Origin: Chloroflexota bacterium
GTDB taxonomy: Bacteria; Chloroflexota; UBA11872
Assembly (NCBI GenBank): GCA_026707285.1
Contig: JAPOXD010000009.1
Location: forward strand, 20,217 to 84,216
DNA: 64,000 nucleotides
Reading direction: 5' to 3'
The notes beneath the pieces are model-generated. The model saw only the letters and a program-made list of their open reading frames with translations. It ran no database searches and was not told the DNA's origin. Of the stretch, positions 51,669 to 61,893 are shown one piece after another; position 1 is the stretch's first letter, and every line of letters begins with the position of its first letter. A program made the translations under genes and the position numbers.

Positions 51669-52868
51669 TTGAGGCGATCCCCGCTGCCGGAACCATTTGA
51701 CTTCGAGCCGTCGCTGAGCGCCGCCGGGCGGCGGCGTGGGCGCGGCAGCGCGATGGTGACGCCGGGGCGCTCGGACGGTGCCCTGGTGGCGGACCTGACG
51801 GTGGGTCAGCCGGCGGTTGACGTGCTGCCGCTGGAAGAGCTGGCGGAGGCGGCGCGGGCGGCGCTTCCCGGCAATCCCAAGGCCTTGCTGTATACGCACA
51901 CCGAAGGCGCGGCGGAGCTGATCGACGTGGTGCGGGCCAAGCTGCAGCACTACGAAGGGCTGGACCTCGACCGCGACCAGATCGCCATCACCAGCGGCTC
52001 GAGCCAGGCGATCGACCTGGTGCTCCGGACGTTCACCGAACTGGACGGGCCGCTGGCCATGGATGAAGTGTCGTACGGCGCCATTCCGGCGCGTCGGCTC
52101 ACCGGTCGCGTCGACCACATTCCATTCGACGACGACGGACCGCAGCCGGAGGCCGTCGCGCGGCATGCTCGGGCGCTCGACCGGCCGTTCGTCTTCTACA
52201 CCATGCCGACGTTTCAGAACCCGACGGGCATGACGGTCGGCATGACCCGCCGCCGCGAGTTGCTCGACGTCTGCCGCGCGGAGGGCGTGCCGATCCTCGA
52301 GGACGACGCCTACTACGAGCTGCGCTATGAGGGCGAGCGGGTGCCGTCGCTGCTGGAGCTGGACGGCGGCAGCGGGCTCGTGGTGCGCACCGGCACGTTC
52401 TCCAAGATCCTGGGGGCCGGCATTCGCCTGGGGTGGATGGCCAGCTCGGCGCCGCTGATCGACCGGGTGCTGCGCCTGAAGCCGGACAGCGGCACCAGCC
52501 CGTTCGCTTCGGCCATCGCGGCGCGGTTCATGCAGGACCACATGGAGTCGCAGATCGCGCGGGTGCGGGCCTTCTATCGCGACAAGCGGGACTTGATCAT
52601 GGAGGCGCTCGACCGACATCTCGAGGATCGGGCGGCGTGGCGGACTCCCGAGGGTGGGTTCTTCGTGTGGATCACGTTCGACCCGTCGCGCGACGTGGCG
52701 GCGATCGTGCGTGAATGCGCCGAGCGCGGCGTGCGCGTGCGCAGCGGCGCGGAGTTTCGGGTGGACGGGGACACGCGCCACGCCATTCGGCTGGCATTCA
52801 GTCACACTGAGCCGCAGGCTATCGAGCGAGGCGTGGAAATCCTGGGCGAGGTGGTGGCGGAGCAGTGA
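51669..52868 (+). CDS. PLP-dependent aminotransferase, class I/II (2-aminoadipate/MocR-aminotransferase-like)
   Basis: A 399-residue fold-type I enzyme; the start is uncertain (TTG 51669, or ATG 51753 after a basic low-complexity leader). Folds: ITSGSSQAIDLVLRTF (PLP phosphate), YTMPTFQNPTGM, LEDDAYYELRY, and the Schiff-base lysine in TGTFSKILGAGIRLGW, with the terminal Arg in HAIRLAFSH. This set is typical of 2-aminoadipate/valine-pyruvate-type aminotransferases and the catalytic domain of MocR regulators, but no GntR HTH is present. Its stop overlaps the next ldh start (GTGA), so the two are coupled. Confidence 0.85.
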   Translation: MRRSPLPEPFDFEPSLSAAGRRRGRGSAMVTPGRSDGALVADLTVGQPAVDVLPLEELAEAARAALPGNPKALLYTHTEGAAELIDVVRAKLQHYEGLDLDRDQIAITSGSSQAIDLVLRTFTELDGPLAMDEVSYGAIPARRLTGRVDHIPFDDDGPQPEAVARHARALDRPFVFYTMPTFQNPTGMTVGMTRRRELLDVCRAEGVPILEDDAYYELRYEGERVPSLLELDGGSGLVVRTGTFSKILGAGIRLGWMASSAPLIDRVLRLKPDSGTSPFASAIAARFMQDHMESQIARVRAFYRDKRDLIMEALDRHLEDRAAWRTPEGGFFVWITFDPSRDVAAIVRECAERGVRVRSGAEFRVDGDTRHAIRLAFSHTEPQAIERGVEILGEVVAEQ

Positions 52869-53905
52869 CCGATTCCCGGCGCATGGACGACCAAACCATG
52901 CGGACGTTCGCCGCCGACGTGATGGCGGCTGCCGGATGCTCGGCCGACGAGGCGGAAAGCGTCGCCGACATGCTGGTGGAAGCCGACCTGCGCGGCTTGT
53001 TTTCCCACGGCGTGATGCGGCTGACGGTCTACACCGACTGGATTCGCGAAGGCCGGATGCGCCCCGGCGCCGAGATCCGGGAAGTGGTGTCGGGACCCGC
53101 GGTGGCCGTCCTGGACGCCGACGGCGCCCTCGGCCCGGTGTCCGCCGCCCGTGGCGTCGACCGCGCCGTCGAGCTTGCGCTGGCGGGCGCCGCGGCGTTC
53201 GTCTTCGTGAAGAACGGCACGCACTTCGGTCCGGCGGCGCACTGGGCTCTGCGAGCGGCCGAGCACGACTGCATCGGGTTCTGCTCCAGCAACGGCGGCG
53301 GCGTGGCCGGCGTGCTGGCCTACGGCAGCCGCGAGGTGGCCCTGACCAACGGCCCCATCGCCTGGGCCCTGCCGACAGCCAGACACCCGGCACTGGTGGC
53401 AGACATGGCCGTGGGCGCGGCCGCAATGGGCAAAGTGCGGGTGGCGCGGGCGGCCGGTACACCGATCCCGGACGACTGGGGCGTGGATGCCGACGGCAAT
53501 CCGACCACCGACCCGGCCGCGCTCGTCAACCTGATTCCGTTTGCGGGACCCAAGGGCTACGGAATGGGCATCGTGACCGAGACGCTGGCGGGCATCCTGG
53601 CGGGCGCGGTGGCCCGAGTGAACCGGAAGCCCGACGATCCGCATCCGGTGGGGCAGGTCTTCGGCGCGATCAACATTGCCGCATTTCGGCCCGTGTCGGA
53701 GTTCAAAGCGGACGTCGACGATGCGATCGACCGGCTCCACGCCATCCCGCCGGCGGAGGGATCCGACGGAGTGATGGCTCCGGGCGAGCCCGAGTGGCGA
53801 AAGCGCGAGCGGTCGCTTGCGGACGGCATCGAGTATCCGGACGGCCTGCTGGAAGACTTGGCCGTCACCGCGCGAGGCCTTGGCGTCGCCCCGGCCTGGA
53901 GCTGA
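52865..53905 (+). CDS. Ldh_2-family malate/L-lactate dehydrogenase (second locus)
   Basis: A 346-residue type-2 2-hydroxyacid dehydrogenase. GTG 52865 overlaps the aminotransferase stop by four bases; an internal ATG at 52883 is an alternative. ADLRGLFSHGVMRL, the catalytic-His segment GTHFGPAAHW, LTNGPIAWALP, DMAVGAAAMGK and FAGPKGYGMGIVTETLAGIL are present. Relationship to the next ldh is distant. With the aminotransferase and the following ldh it forms a three-gene operon that could convert an amino acid to a 2-oxo acid and then a 2-hydroxyacid, or the reverse (inference). Confidence 0.85.
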   Translation: MTDSRRMDDQTMRTFAADVMAAAGCSADEAESVADMLVEADLRGLFSHGVMRLTVYTDWIREGRMRPGAEIREVVSGPAVAVLDADGALGPVSAARGVDRAVELALAGAAAFVFVKNGTHFGPAAHWALRAAEHDCIGFCSSNGGGVAGVLAYGSREVALTNGPIAWALPTARHPALVADMAVGAAAMGKVRVARAAGTPIPDDWGVDADGNPTTDPAALVNLIPFAGPKGYGMGIVTETLAGILAGAVARVNRKPDDPHPVGQVFGAINIAAFRPVSEFKADVDDAIDRLHAIPPAEGSDGVMAPGEPEWRKRERSLADGIEYPDGLLEDLAVTARGLGVAPAWS

Positions 53906-53909
53906 TCCC

Positions 53910-54986
53910 ATGAGCGCCGCGACACACACCACCTATGACACCAGCGGCCCGCGGGTCGCGCGCGGTGAGCTCGAGGCATTCGCGGGCAAGCTGCTGGAAG
54001 CCGTGGGAGTGGACGCAGCGGGCGCCGCCTTGACGGCCCGGACGCTGGTGCACGCGGACTTGCGCGGCGTGCATTCGCACGGCGTGCGGATGCTGCCCCT
54101 CTATCTCAAGACGCTTGCGAGCAAATCGCTCAATCCCAGGCCGACGGTGCGAGAAGTCAGCAGCGGTCCGGGCCACGCGACGTTCGACGGCGACAACGGG
54201 ATGGGCCAGATCGCGTCGGAGATTGCGATGCGACGGGCGATTGAGTTGGCGCACGAGTTCGGCGTGGGAATGACCGTCGTCGACAACACCGGCCACTTCG
54301 GGGCGGCCGGCTATTGGGTCATCATGGCGGCGGAGGCGGGCTGCATGGGCTATTGCGCCAGCAACCTGCGCGGCCCGGTGCTCCTGGCGCCCGGCGGGCG
54401 AGGCGGGGCCGCCGGCAACAACCCGCTGGCCTGGGCCTTCCCCGGCCGGCGCCACCGTCCCACGGTGCTGGACATGGCGACCGGGGCCGTGGCGCTGGGC
54501 AAGATCGCGGCGCTGGGCGAGGGCGGTTTCCAAGCCCCTGAGGGCGTCGCAGCCGATGCCGACGGCCGGCCGACCCGCGATCCGGCCAAGGTGGCCTTCG
54601 TGGCGCCGGCCGCGGGTCCCAAGGGATATGCGCTCGCCGTGGTGCACGACGTGATGATTGGGGCGCTGACCGGCAGCGGATCGGCGCTGCAGAAGGAGCC
54701 GCTGGTGCTCGGCGGACCGCTGGACGGCGGCCTGTTCTTCATGGCCATGGACATTTCGGCGGTCATGCCGCTGGCGGACTTCACCGCCGCCATGGACGCG
54801 CAGACCGACGCGGTGAACGGCCTCAAACCGGCGGCAGGCGTGGATCGGGTGAGCATGCCGGGCCAGATCGAGTGGGATCTCTACGACGAGCGTGTGGCGG
54901 CGGGCATTCCGTTTCCGGTGGGCGTGCTCGATCCATTGGCCGAGGTCGCGACGCAGTACGGCGTGGCGGCGCCGTGGGTCGGCTAG
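53910..54986 (+). CDS. Ldh_2-family malate/L-lactate dehydrogenase (third locus)
   Basis: A 358-residue paralogue starting four bases after the preceding ldh; GGAG lies eight bases before ATG 53910. ADLRGVHSHGVRMLPLY, the catalytic-His segment NTGHFGAAGYW, NNPLAWAFPG, DMATGAVALGK and PAAGPKGYALAVV are the conserved segments. Length is normal. Two different Ldh_2 enzymes in one operon suggest two substrates or a heteromer. Confidence 0.87.
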   Translation: MSAATHTTYDTSGPRVARGELEAFAGKLLEAVGVDAAGAALTARTLVHADLRGVHSHGVRMLPLYLKTLASKSLNPRPTVREVSSGPGHATFDGDNGMGQIASEIAMRRAIELAHEFGVGMTVVDNTGHFGAAGYWVIMAAEAGCMGYCASNLRGPVLLAPGGRGGAAGNNPLAWAFPGRRHRPTVLDMATGAVALGKIAALGEGGFQAPEGVAADADGRPTRDPAKVAFVAPAAGPKGYALAVVHDVMIGALTGSGSALQKEPLVLGGPLDGGLFFMAMDISAVMPLADFTAAMDAQTDAVNGLKPAAGVDRVSMPGQIEWDLYDERVAAGIPFPVGVLDPLAEVATQYGVAAPWVG

Positions 54987-55207
54987 GCTCGATGGTCCGG
55001 ATCACCCTCACCCTCTCTCGCCGACAGACCCTTGCGTAGCCCCTTCGTCATTCCGGCGGAGGCCGGAATCCAGTTCGGTCGAGCCTGGAGGCTCGCCGGA
55101 TGCTTGGCGTCGGGCGGGTCTGAGACCCGCCCCTACCGAATTTCGAAACGGTCTCCCTTGCGAGCAAGGCGACTCAATCAGAGGTTTCCAATGGCCGGAG
55201 ACTTGCG
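54987..55207. repeat. Spacer with R3 and R5 palindromes
   Basis: R3 palindrome at 55049-55073 and hairpin R5 (GGGCGGGTCT-G-AGACCCGCCC) at 55112-55132. The hairpin stands after a three-gene operon and before the cysteine-synthase-like gene, a terminator-like position. No gene seen. Confidence 0.7.
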
Positions 55208-56179
55208 ATGAGCAGCCCGCGAACCGATGGGACCCTTGATTCCGTGCTGGGCGCGATCGGCAACACGCCGGTCGTCGAACTGTCGCGGCTGACCAACGGG
55301 CTGCTGGGGCGGCTGGTGGTCAAGCTGGACTACTTGCAGCCCGGATTCTCGAAGAAGGACCGCGTGGCGCTGCGGATGATCGAGGACGCCGAGGCCAGCG
55401 GCGAGCTGCGGCCCGGACAGCCCGTGGTGGAGCTGACCAGCGGCAACGCCGGCACGGGCTTCTCCATCGTCTGCGCAATCAAGGGCTATCACTTCGTGGC
55501 GGTGATGTCGCGCGGGAATTCCGAGGAGCGGGCGCGCATGATGCGGGCACTGGGCGCCGAAGTGGTGCTGGTGGACCAGCTGCCCGAATCGACGCCGGGC
55601 AAAGTCTCCGGAGCGGACCTGGACCTGGTCGAGGCGGAAGCCCAGCGCATCGTGCGGGAGCGCGGCGCCTTTCGACCTGACCAATTCCGCTTGCGGAGCA
55701 ACTACCGGGCGCACCGCGACACGACCGGTCCGGAGCTGGTGGCGCAGACCGGCGGGTCCATCGACGCGTTCTGCGACATGGCCGGGTCGGGCGGGACCGT
55801 GGGCGGAACGTCGGCGGCGCTCAAGCAGGCGATTCCAGGCGTGAAGTGCTTCGTGGTGGAGCCGGTCGGCGCCGCCGTACTGGCGGGCAAGCCGATCGTG
55901 AACGCGGACCACCGCATCCAGGGCGCGGGCTACTCGCGCGCGGAGCTGGCGAACATTCCGTCCGAGGTGGTGGACGGATTCCTCACCATCGACGACGAAG
56001 CGGCGACGGAGATGACACGTCGCCTGGCGCGTGAGGAAGGCATCTTCGCCGGCTTTTCGTCGGGCGCGAACGTCTCGGCGGCCATGGAATTGCTTCAAGG
56101 GGTGTTCCAGGGCGGCACGGTGGCCACGATCATCAACGACTCGGGCCTCAAGTACCTCAGCACGGACCTCTGGGACTAG
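55208..56179 (+). CDS. Cysteine synthase/cystathionine beta-synthase-family PLP enzyme
   Basis: A 323-residue fold-type II beta-family PLP enzyme. GGAG lies seven bases before ATG 55208. IGNTPVVEL opening, Lys50 in GFSKKDRVA as the Schiff-base lysine, TSGNAGTG (the PLP-phosphate/Asn loop), GSGGTVGGTS, and FAGFSSGANVSAAM near the end. The substrate loop TSGNTG of O-acetylserine sulfhydrylases is TSGNAG here, so it may not be a true CysK. It could act on O-acetylserine, O-phosphoserine or another beta-substituted amino acid. Confidence 0.87.
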   Translation: MSSPRTDGTLDSVLGAIGNTPVVELSRLTNGLLGRLVVKLDYLQPGFSKKDRVALRMIEDAEASGELRPGQPVVELTSGNAGTGFSIVCAIKGYHFVAVMSRGNSEERARMMRALGAEVVLVDQLPESTPGKVSGADLDLVEAEAQRIVRERGAFRPDQFRLRSNYRAHRDTTGPELVAQTGGSIDAFCDMAGSGGTVGGTSAALKQAIPGVKCFVVEPVGAAVLAGKPIVNADHRIQGAGYSRAELANIPSEVVDGFLTIDDEAATEMTRRLAREEGIFAGFSSGANVSAAMELLQGVFQGGTVATIINDSGLKYLSTDLWD

Positions 56180-56307
56180 CCCGAGCGCGGGAGGACGATT
56201 GACCGTGGGTCGTGATCGGCGCGCATCTGCGACACAATGGCGGGCATCGACATCGAGCGGGCGCTAACTCCGCCCGCAACCCGTCTGAGGCCCAAGGAGC
56301 AGCCACG

Positions 56308-56634
56308 ATGAGCATCAACCAGCGAGACGACCGTCCGATCATCGACATGGGCGACGGCATACAGCGCCGCACGATGGTGTGGGGCGACCGCATGTTGCTG
56401 GCCGAGATTCACATGGAGGCCGGCGGCACCGTGCCACGGCACGACCATGTGTACGAGCAGATCGGGTACTGCATCAGCGGGAGCCTCGAGCTGCACATGG
56501 GCGACGACACGACGGTGGTCGGGCCCAACACATCTTGGGTGATTCCGGGCGACGTGCCGCACGGGGCGCACGCGCTGGAGCCGAGCTTCGTGATCGAAGT
56601 CTGGAACCCCGCGCGCGACGACTACAAGGACTAG
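56308..56634 (+). CDS. Small single-domain cupin
   Basis: A 108-residue cupin; AAGGAG lies eight bases before ATG 56308. Metal-ligand motif PRHDHVYEQIGYCISG (His, His, Glu) and the second cupin motif with His in DVPHGAHALE are present. Single cupins of this type serve as isomerases, dioxygenases or ligand-binding proteins. The frame extends upstream to 56212 but without conserved sequence. Gene stands between the cysteine-synthase-like gene and the flippase-like gene. Confidence 0.83.
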   Translation: MSINQRDDRPIIDMGDGIQRRTMVWGDRMLLAEIHMEAGGTVPRHDHVYEQIGYCISGSLELHMGDDTTVVGPNTSWVIPGDVPHGAHALEPSFVIEVWNPARDDYKD

Positions 56635-56731
56635 CGCCGGCCTGCTTCGCAGCTACCCTCATGCCGTCTGAACCGGCGTCGCGGCGGATGGACGCGGCCG
56701 ATTGAGCACGCGTGGCGGCGTCGCCGGGCGC

Positions 56732-57988
56732 ATGTCGCGCGCGACGATCGAGATCCTGCGCGACAACCTGACGCTCATACCCTTCGTCACCGCAGGTGGG
56801 CTGGCCGCCGCGGGATTCCAGGTTTTCCTGTCACGCACCCTCGAAAAAACGGTCTACGGCGAGACGTTTGTCGTGCTCGGGGTCCTTTCGGTGCTGGGGG
56901 CGTCCACCCTGGTCATCCAAACCGTCATCGCGCGAAGCAGTGCGCGGCTCTTTGCCTTGGAGCGGCTGGCGGATATGCGCCTGGCGGCGTGGACCGCCGG
57001 CCGGCGGCTGACGATTGCGGCGATCCTGCTCACCGCGATTCTTGCCGCGCTCACGCCGCTACTGGTGCGCGCGCTCCAGCTGACAAGCCCGTGGCCCATG
57101 CTGGTGGCCGCGGTCGGGGCCGGCTTGGGGCTGGTGGAGCCGCTGTTCCGCGGCATCACGCAAGGGGCGAGGGACTTCGTGGCGCACGGCGCCGTCGTGG
57201 CCATGCATGGGTTTGGCCGGCTGGGCGTAGGGGCCGTCGGCGTGCTGGCCGGGGGTGGATCGACCGGCGCGCTGTTGGCAGGTCCCGGAGGCGCACTCGC
57301 CTCCATAGGCATGGGTGTGGTCGCGCTGCGACGCCTCCTGCGCGGCGATTCCGAGCCGGCCGACGCGGCGAAGTCAGGCGAGCCGCCGTGGGTGCACATT
57401 CGCGTCGGCCTGATCGTCACCATCATGGTCGCCATGCTGCACCTGGACGGGCTGGCGATGCGTGTGTTCCATCCCCCGGACGTGGCCGCCGACTACGCCG
57501 TCCTCGCGGTCATTGGCCGGATGGTGTACTGGAGCGGGATCACGATTGGGCTGGTCCTGCTCCCCTTCGTGGTCCAGGCCGCCACGCGCGGCGAGGACTA
57601 CCTGCGGGCCTACCTGATCAGCGTCGGACTGATGGTGTTCGCCGGATCGATCGTGGCGGTGGTCGTGCTGCTGCGGCCCGAGTTCGTCTACGGCGTGGCG
57701 TTTCGGGACGAATACACGCTCAACACGACGCTGCTCCCGCTGTACGTCCCCGCCGCGGCGATGCTGGCCATTGCCACGATGACGGCAAGTCTGCACATCG
57801 GCGCGTCGAACCTGCGGGTGTGGGCGCCCTTGGCAGTACTGGTGGCGGCGACCCTAATTGCATTGGCTGTGGCGCACGAGAGCGCGCGCCAGGTGGTGAC
57901 GGTCATCCTCGTGGCGGACGCCGTGGCCTTCGTCTACCTGGTCGGAGAGGCCGCGCTGCTGGCTCGGCGGGCACCGGCGCCCGGGTAA
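56732..57988 (+). CDS. Polysaccharide flippase-like (MOP superfamily) membrane protein
   Basis: A 418-residue protein from ATG 56732 (428 from TTG 56702). About 11-12 hydrophobic helices separated by short loops. The N-terminus TLIPFVTAGGLAAAGFQVFLSRTL followed by VYGETFVVLGVLSVLG resembles Wzx/MATE-type flippases and oligosaccharide exporters, which carry lipid-linked sugars across the membrane. Sequence is too diverged to name a subfamily. Adjacent to and convergent with the GDP-sugar cluster 58060-61835, supporting a polysaccharide role. Confidence 0.7.
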   Translation: MSRATIEILRDNLTLIPFVTAGGLAAAGFQVFLSRTLEKTVYGETFVVLGVLSVLGASTLVIQTVIARSSARLFALERLADMRLAAWTAGRRLTIAAILLTAILAALTPLLVRALQLTSPWPMLVAAVGAGLGLVEPLFRGITQGARDFVAHGAVVAMHGFGRLGVGAVGVLAGGGSTGALLAGPGGALASIGMGVVALRRLLRGDSEPADAAKSGEPPWVHIRVGLIVTIMVAMLHLDGLAMRVFHPPDVAADYAVLAVIGRMVYWSGITIGLVLLPFVVQAATRGEDYLRAYLISVGLMVFAGSIVAVVVLLRPEFVYGVAFRDEYTLNTTLLPLYVPAAAMLAIATMTASLHIGASNLRVWAPLAVLVAATLIALAVAHESARQVVTVILVADAVAFVYLVGEAALLARRAPAPG

Positions 57989-58059
57989 CGAGCGTAGTTG
58001 GGGCGTGGTTCGACGGGCGCACCACGATGGTTCGACATGAACGGCGTTGGGGCGAGTCT

Positions 58060-58431
58060 CTACTCGGGCGAGCGGCCGTAGTCGTCGGAAAAGCGCACCA
58101 CGTCGTCCGGGTGCGGCGTGGACACTTCGAGCACGCGCACGTCGCCGTAGGGGGCGGCGAAGCGATGCACGGTGCCGGCTCGAACGCGGAAGGCCTCGCC
58201 GGGTTCCATGTCGCGAGTCTCCACGGATACCGGCGTGGATCCGACGGTCAGGGCCAGGCGTCCGTCGAGCACGTAAATGGTCTCGTCCTTCTCCACGTGC
58301 GCTTGCAGGCTGAGCCGGTGGCCCTCGCTGATCTCGATCACCTTGCCCAGATAGTGCTCGCAGCTGGCGTAGATGATCTCGCGCCCCCAGGGCTTGTCCA
58401 CGATGGTGACCTCGTCGGACGGCGCGCTCAT
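58060..58431 (-). CDS. Cupin-type mannose-6-phosphate isomerase (type II PMI domain)
   Basis: A 123-residue single cupin matching the C-terminal isomerase domain of type II PMI/GMP. KPWGREIIYA (13-22), KVIEISEGHRLSLQAHVEKDE with metal His and Glu, and VRAGTVHRFAAPYGDVRVLEVSTP are diagnostic. ATG 58431 overlaps the PMM gene stop by four bases. It interconverts fructose-6-phosphate and mannose-6-phosphate, supplying the sugar for the pathway encoded upstream in the same operon. Confidence 0.85.
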   Translation of the reverse strand: MSAPSDEVTIVDKPWGREIIYASCEHYLGKVIEISEGHRLSLQAHVEKDETIYVLDGRLALTVGSTPVSVETRDMEPGEAFRVRAGTVHRFAAPYGDVRVLEVSTPHPDDVVRFSDDYGRSPE

Positions 58432-59852
58432 GGGACGCCTGCGGCGGACCGCCCAATGTCGAGCAGACGATCGACGCGATCGGGGGACGTCGTCTCGCAG
58501 TAGATGCGCAGCAGCGGCTCGGTGCCCGAGAAGCGCACCAGCAGCCAGCTCTCGTCAGCCAGGTAGTACTTGAATCCGTCGAAGTCGCCGCGCCGGGCCA
58601 CGGGCGTGCCGTCGATGCTCTCGGGCGCCCACGCCTCCATGCGGGACATGATCGCCGCTCGCTCCGCGGCGGGAAAGCGCAGGTCCAGGCGGCGGTAGTG
58701 GTACTCGCGTCCGAGCTTCTCGAAGAGCATCTGGACGAGCTGCGACGGGGTCTTGTCCTCGCAGACCATGAGGTCGAGGAAGAACAGGCCGGCGACGATG
58801 CCGTCGCGCTCGGGCATGTGCAGGCCGAAGACATAGCCGCCGCTCTCCTCGCCGCCCATCACCGCGTTGGTGTCGCGCATGGTTGGCGCCACGTACTTCA
58901 TGCCGACACCCGTTTCGTGCACGGGCACGTCATAGAGCCGCCCGAGCCGCTCCAGCATCGCAGACGTGGTGAGCGTCTTCACGAGGGGCCGGCGGTCGTC
59001 GCGGTGCTCCAGCATGTAGTAGGCCAGCAGGGCGATGGTGCGGAGCTGGTCGACGAAGTCGCCGTGCTCGTCGACCACGCCCAGGCGGTCGGCGTCGCCG
59101 TCGACCGCCAGGCCCACGGCGGCCTGCGCCTCGCGGACCGCGTCCCCGAGGACGTCCGTTTGGGGCGGAATCGGCTCGGGTCGCGCCAGCCCCGGAAACG
59201 CCGGATTCCACTCGGAGTGAATCTCAGTGACCCTGAGATTGCCGCCTTGGAGCAATCGCGGCAGCCAGCCGGCGCCCGAGCCGTACATGGCGTCCACGAT
59301 CACGCGGCGGTCTCGCTGGCGCAGTCCGGGCAGGTCGAGCAGGTTTGGCACGTGCCGGAGATAGGCGGAGCCCGGGTCGAAGGTCTTGACCTGGCCGGAC
59401 TGGGCCGGGCCAGGCTCTCGGATCTGCTCCGGCGTGACGCGGGCGACGGCCGCCTCGACCTTCTCCAAGCTCGCGGGCGGCAGGGCGGCGCCGCTGGCGG
59501 TGCGGATCTTGAAGCCGTTGTCGCTGGGCGGATTGTGGCTGGCGGTGATCATCACGGCGCCCGCCGCGCCCACGCCGGCGATGCTGAATGCCGCGACGGG
59601 GGTGGGGCACGGCCGGTCGACCAGGAACGCCGGGATGCCATTGGCGCCCAGAACGTCGGCCACCGCGCGGGCAAACTCGGGCGACCCGAAACGGCGGTCG
59701 TAGCCGACGACGATGCCGTTTTGCCAAGACCACTCGCGGCGCACGAAGTGGGCAAAGCCCTGGGCCACGCGGCGCACGTTGGCAAAGGTGTACTCGTCGG
59801 CGATAGCTGCACGCCAGCCGTCGGTACCGAAATGGATGGTCTCGCCAGTCAT
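58428..59852 (-). CDS. Phosphomannomutase/phosphoglucomutase
   Basis: A 474-residue phosphohexomutase. ATG 59852 is preceded by no strong ribosome site but gives the standard IHFGTDGWRA opening. Phosphoserine Ser105 lies in TASHNPP; metal loop DGDADRLG; sugar-binding GGEESGG; phosphate-binding RFSGTEPLLR. It converts mannose-6-phosphate to mannose-1-phosphate (or the glucose equivalents), the precursor of GDP-mannose. It is 22 bases after rmd and overlaps the cupin gene by four. Confidence 0.92.
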   Translation of the reverse strand: MTGETIHFGTDGWRAAIADEYTFANVRRVAQGFAHFVRREWSWQNGIVVGYDRRFGSPEFARAVADVLGANGIPAFLVDRPCPTPVAAFSIAGVGAAGAVMITASHNPPSDNGFKIRTASGAALPPASLEKVEAAVARVTPEQIREPGPAQSGQVKTFDPGSAYLRHVPNLLDLPGLRQRDRRVIVDAMYGSGAGWLPRLLQGGNLRVTEIHSEWNPAFPGLARPEPIPPQTDVLGDAVREAQAAVGLAVDGDADRLGVVDEHGDFVDQLRTIALLAYYMLEHRDDRRPLVKTLTTSAMLERLGRLYDVPVHETGVGMKYVAPTMRDTNAVMGGEESGGYVFGLHMPERDGIVAGLFFLDLMVCEDKTPSQLVQMLFEKLGREYHYRRLDLRFPAAERAAIMSRMEAWAPESIDGTPVARRGDFDGFKYYLADESWLLVRFSGTEPLLRIYCETTSPDRVDRLLDIGRSAAGVP

Positions 59853-59874
59853 GGCTGTCTTGGGACGGCGCGGC

Positions 59875-60833
59875 TCACGCGACGATTGGCACGGAGGCGG
59901 CGAGACGTCGGCGCGTCTCGCGCAGACCGTCGCGCAGCGAGTCGTCCAAAGTCCGGCGGACGCGCCAGCCGGTATCGCGGGCAATCAGGGACGGGTCGCC
60001 GACGACCACGCGGCCCTGCGCCGCCGCATTCGAACCACCTTCGTGAACCTCGGCTTGAATGCCGACGATCTCGATGAGCCGGTCAACCACCGCGCGCAGG
60101 GGCGTGGCCATCCCGGAGGCGACGTTGTAGGCGGCGCCAGTCCGCCCGCGCGCCGCCACGGCCTGAATGGCGTCGGCGGCGTCGCGCACGTCAACGAAAT
60201 CCAGAGTGTCGCGCAGGCTCAGGGTGCGAATCACCGGCGCGGCGCCACGGTCCAGGATTTCGGCCGCCTGCCGGATTTGCGGGGCGGGGAAGTATTCCTC
60301 GGGCCGGCCGGGACCGATGACGTTGAAGAGGCGCAGCCGGACGATGTCCAGCCCGTCGGAGCGATGATGCTGGACGGCCTGCACGTCCGCCGCCGCCTTG
60401 GTCGCGGCATACACGCCTTCGGGTCGCTGGGGATCGTCTTCGCGCACGGGACGGTCGTGGCCGTCCCTGCCGTATTGCAGCGCCGAGCCGACGACGATCA
60501 GGCGGGCATCCGGTGCCAAATCCCGCAGGGCCAGGATGATCCGCAACTGCCCCAGGACGTTCACATCGTAGGCCGCGATGGGGTCGGCCTCGGCCTGCCG
60601 CGGATCGGCAATGGCGGCGAGGTTGATCACGACCGAGGGCTGTGTGGTTTGCAACGCCGCGTGGACGGTGTCGCCGTCGCGCAGGTCCAGCTTGACGTCG
60701 GCGTCCCCGCCGCGGTCGGCGGCGATGACACTAGCGCCGGCCACCTCCAAGCTGGTGATGAGATGCTTGCCGATGAATCCCCGAGCCCCGGTGACCAGCA
60801 CCCGGGCGCCGTCCCACGAGACTTCGGCCGGGC

Positions 60834-60837
<4 letters not shown>
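59875..60837 (-). CDS. rmd: GDP-6-deoxy-4-keto-D-mannose reductase-like epimerase/dehydratase-family protein
   Basis: A 320-residue extended SDR. GTG 60837 overlaps the gmd stop by four bases (GTGA), fixing the start. TGARGFIG (N-terminal Rossmann), Tyr and Lys in [10 protein letters not shown], and [16 protein letters not shown]. Located directly after gmd it most likely reduces GDP-4-keto-6-deoxymannose to GDP-D-rhamnose (RMD); an L-fucose-type epimerase-reductase or other NDP-sugar enzyme remains possible. Confidence 0.75.
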
Positions 60838-61835
<998 letters not shown>

Positions 61836-61893
61836 CAGTGGCGTGTCTCGATGCTCGGTTGCGGTTTCAGTGTACGCGGCCCCACGGTCCGGC

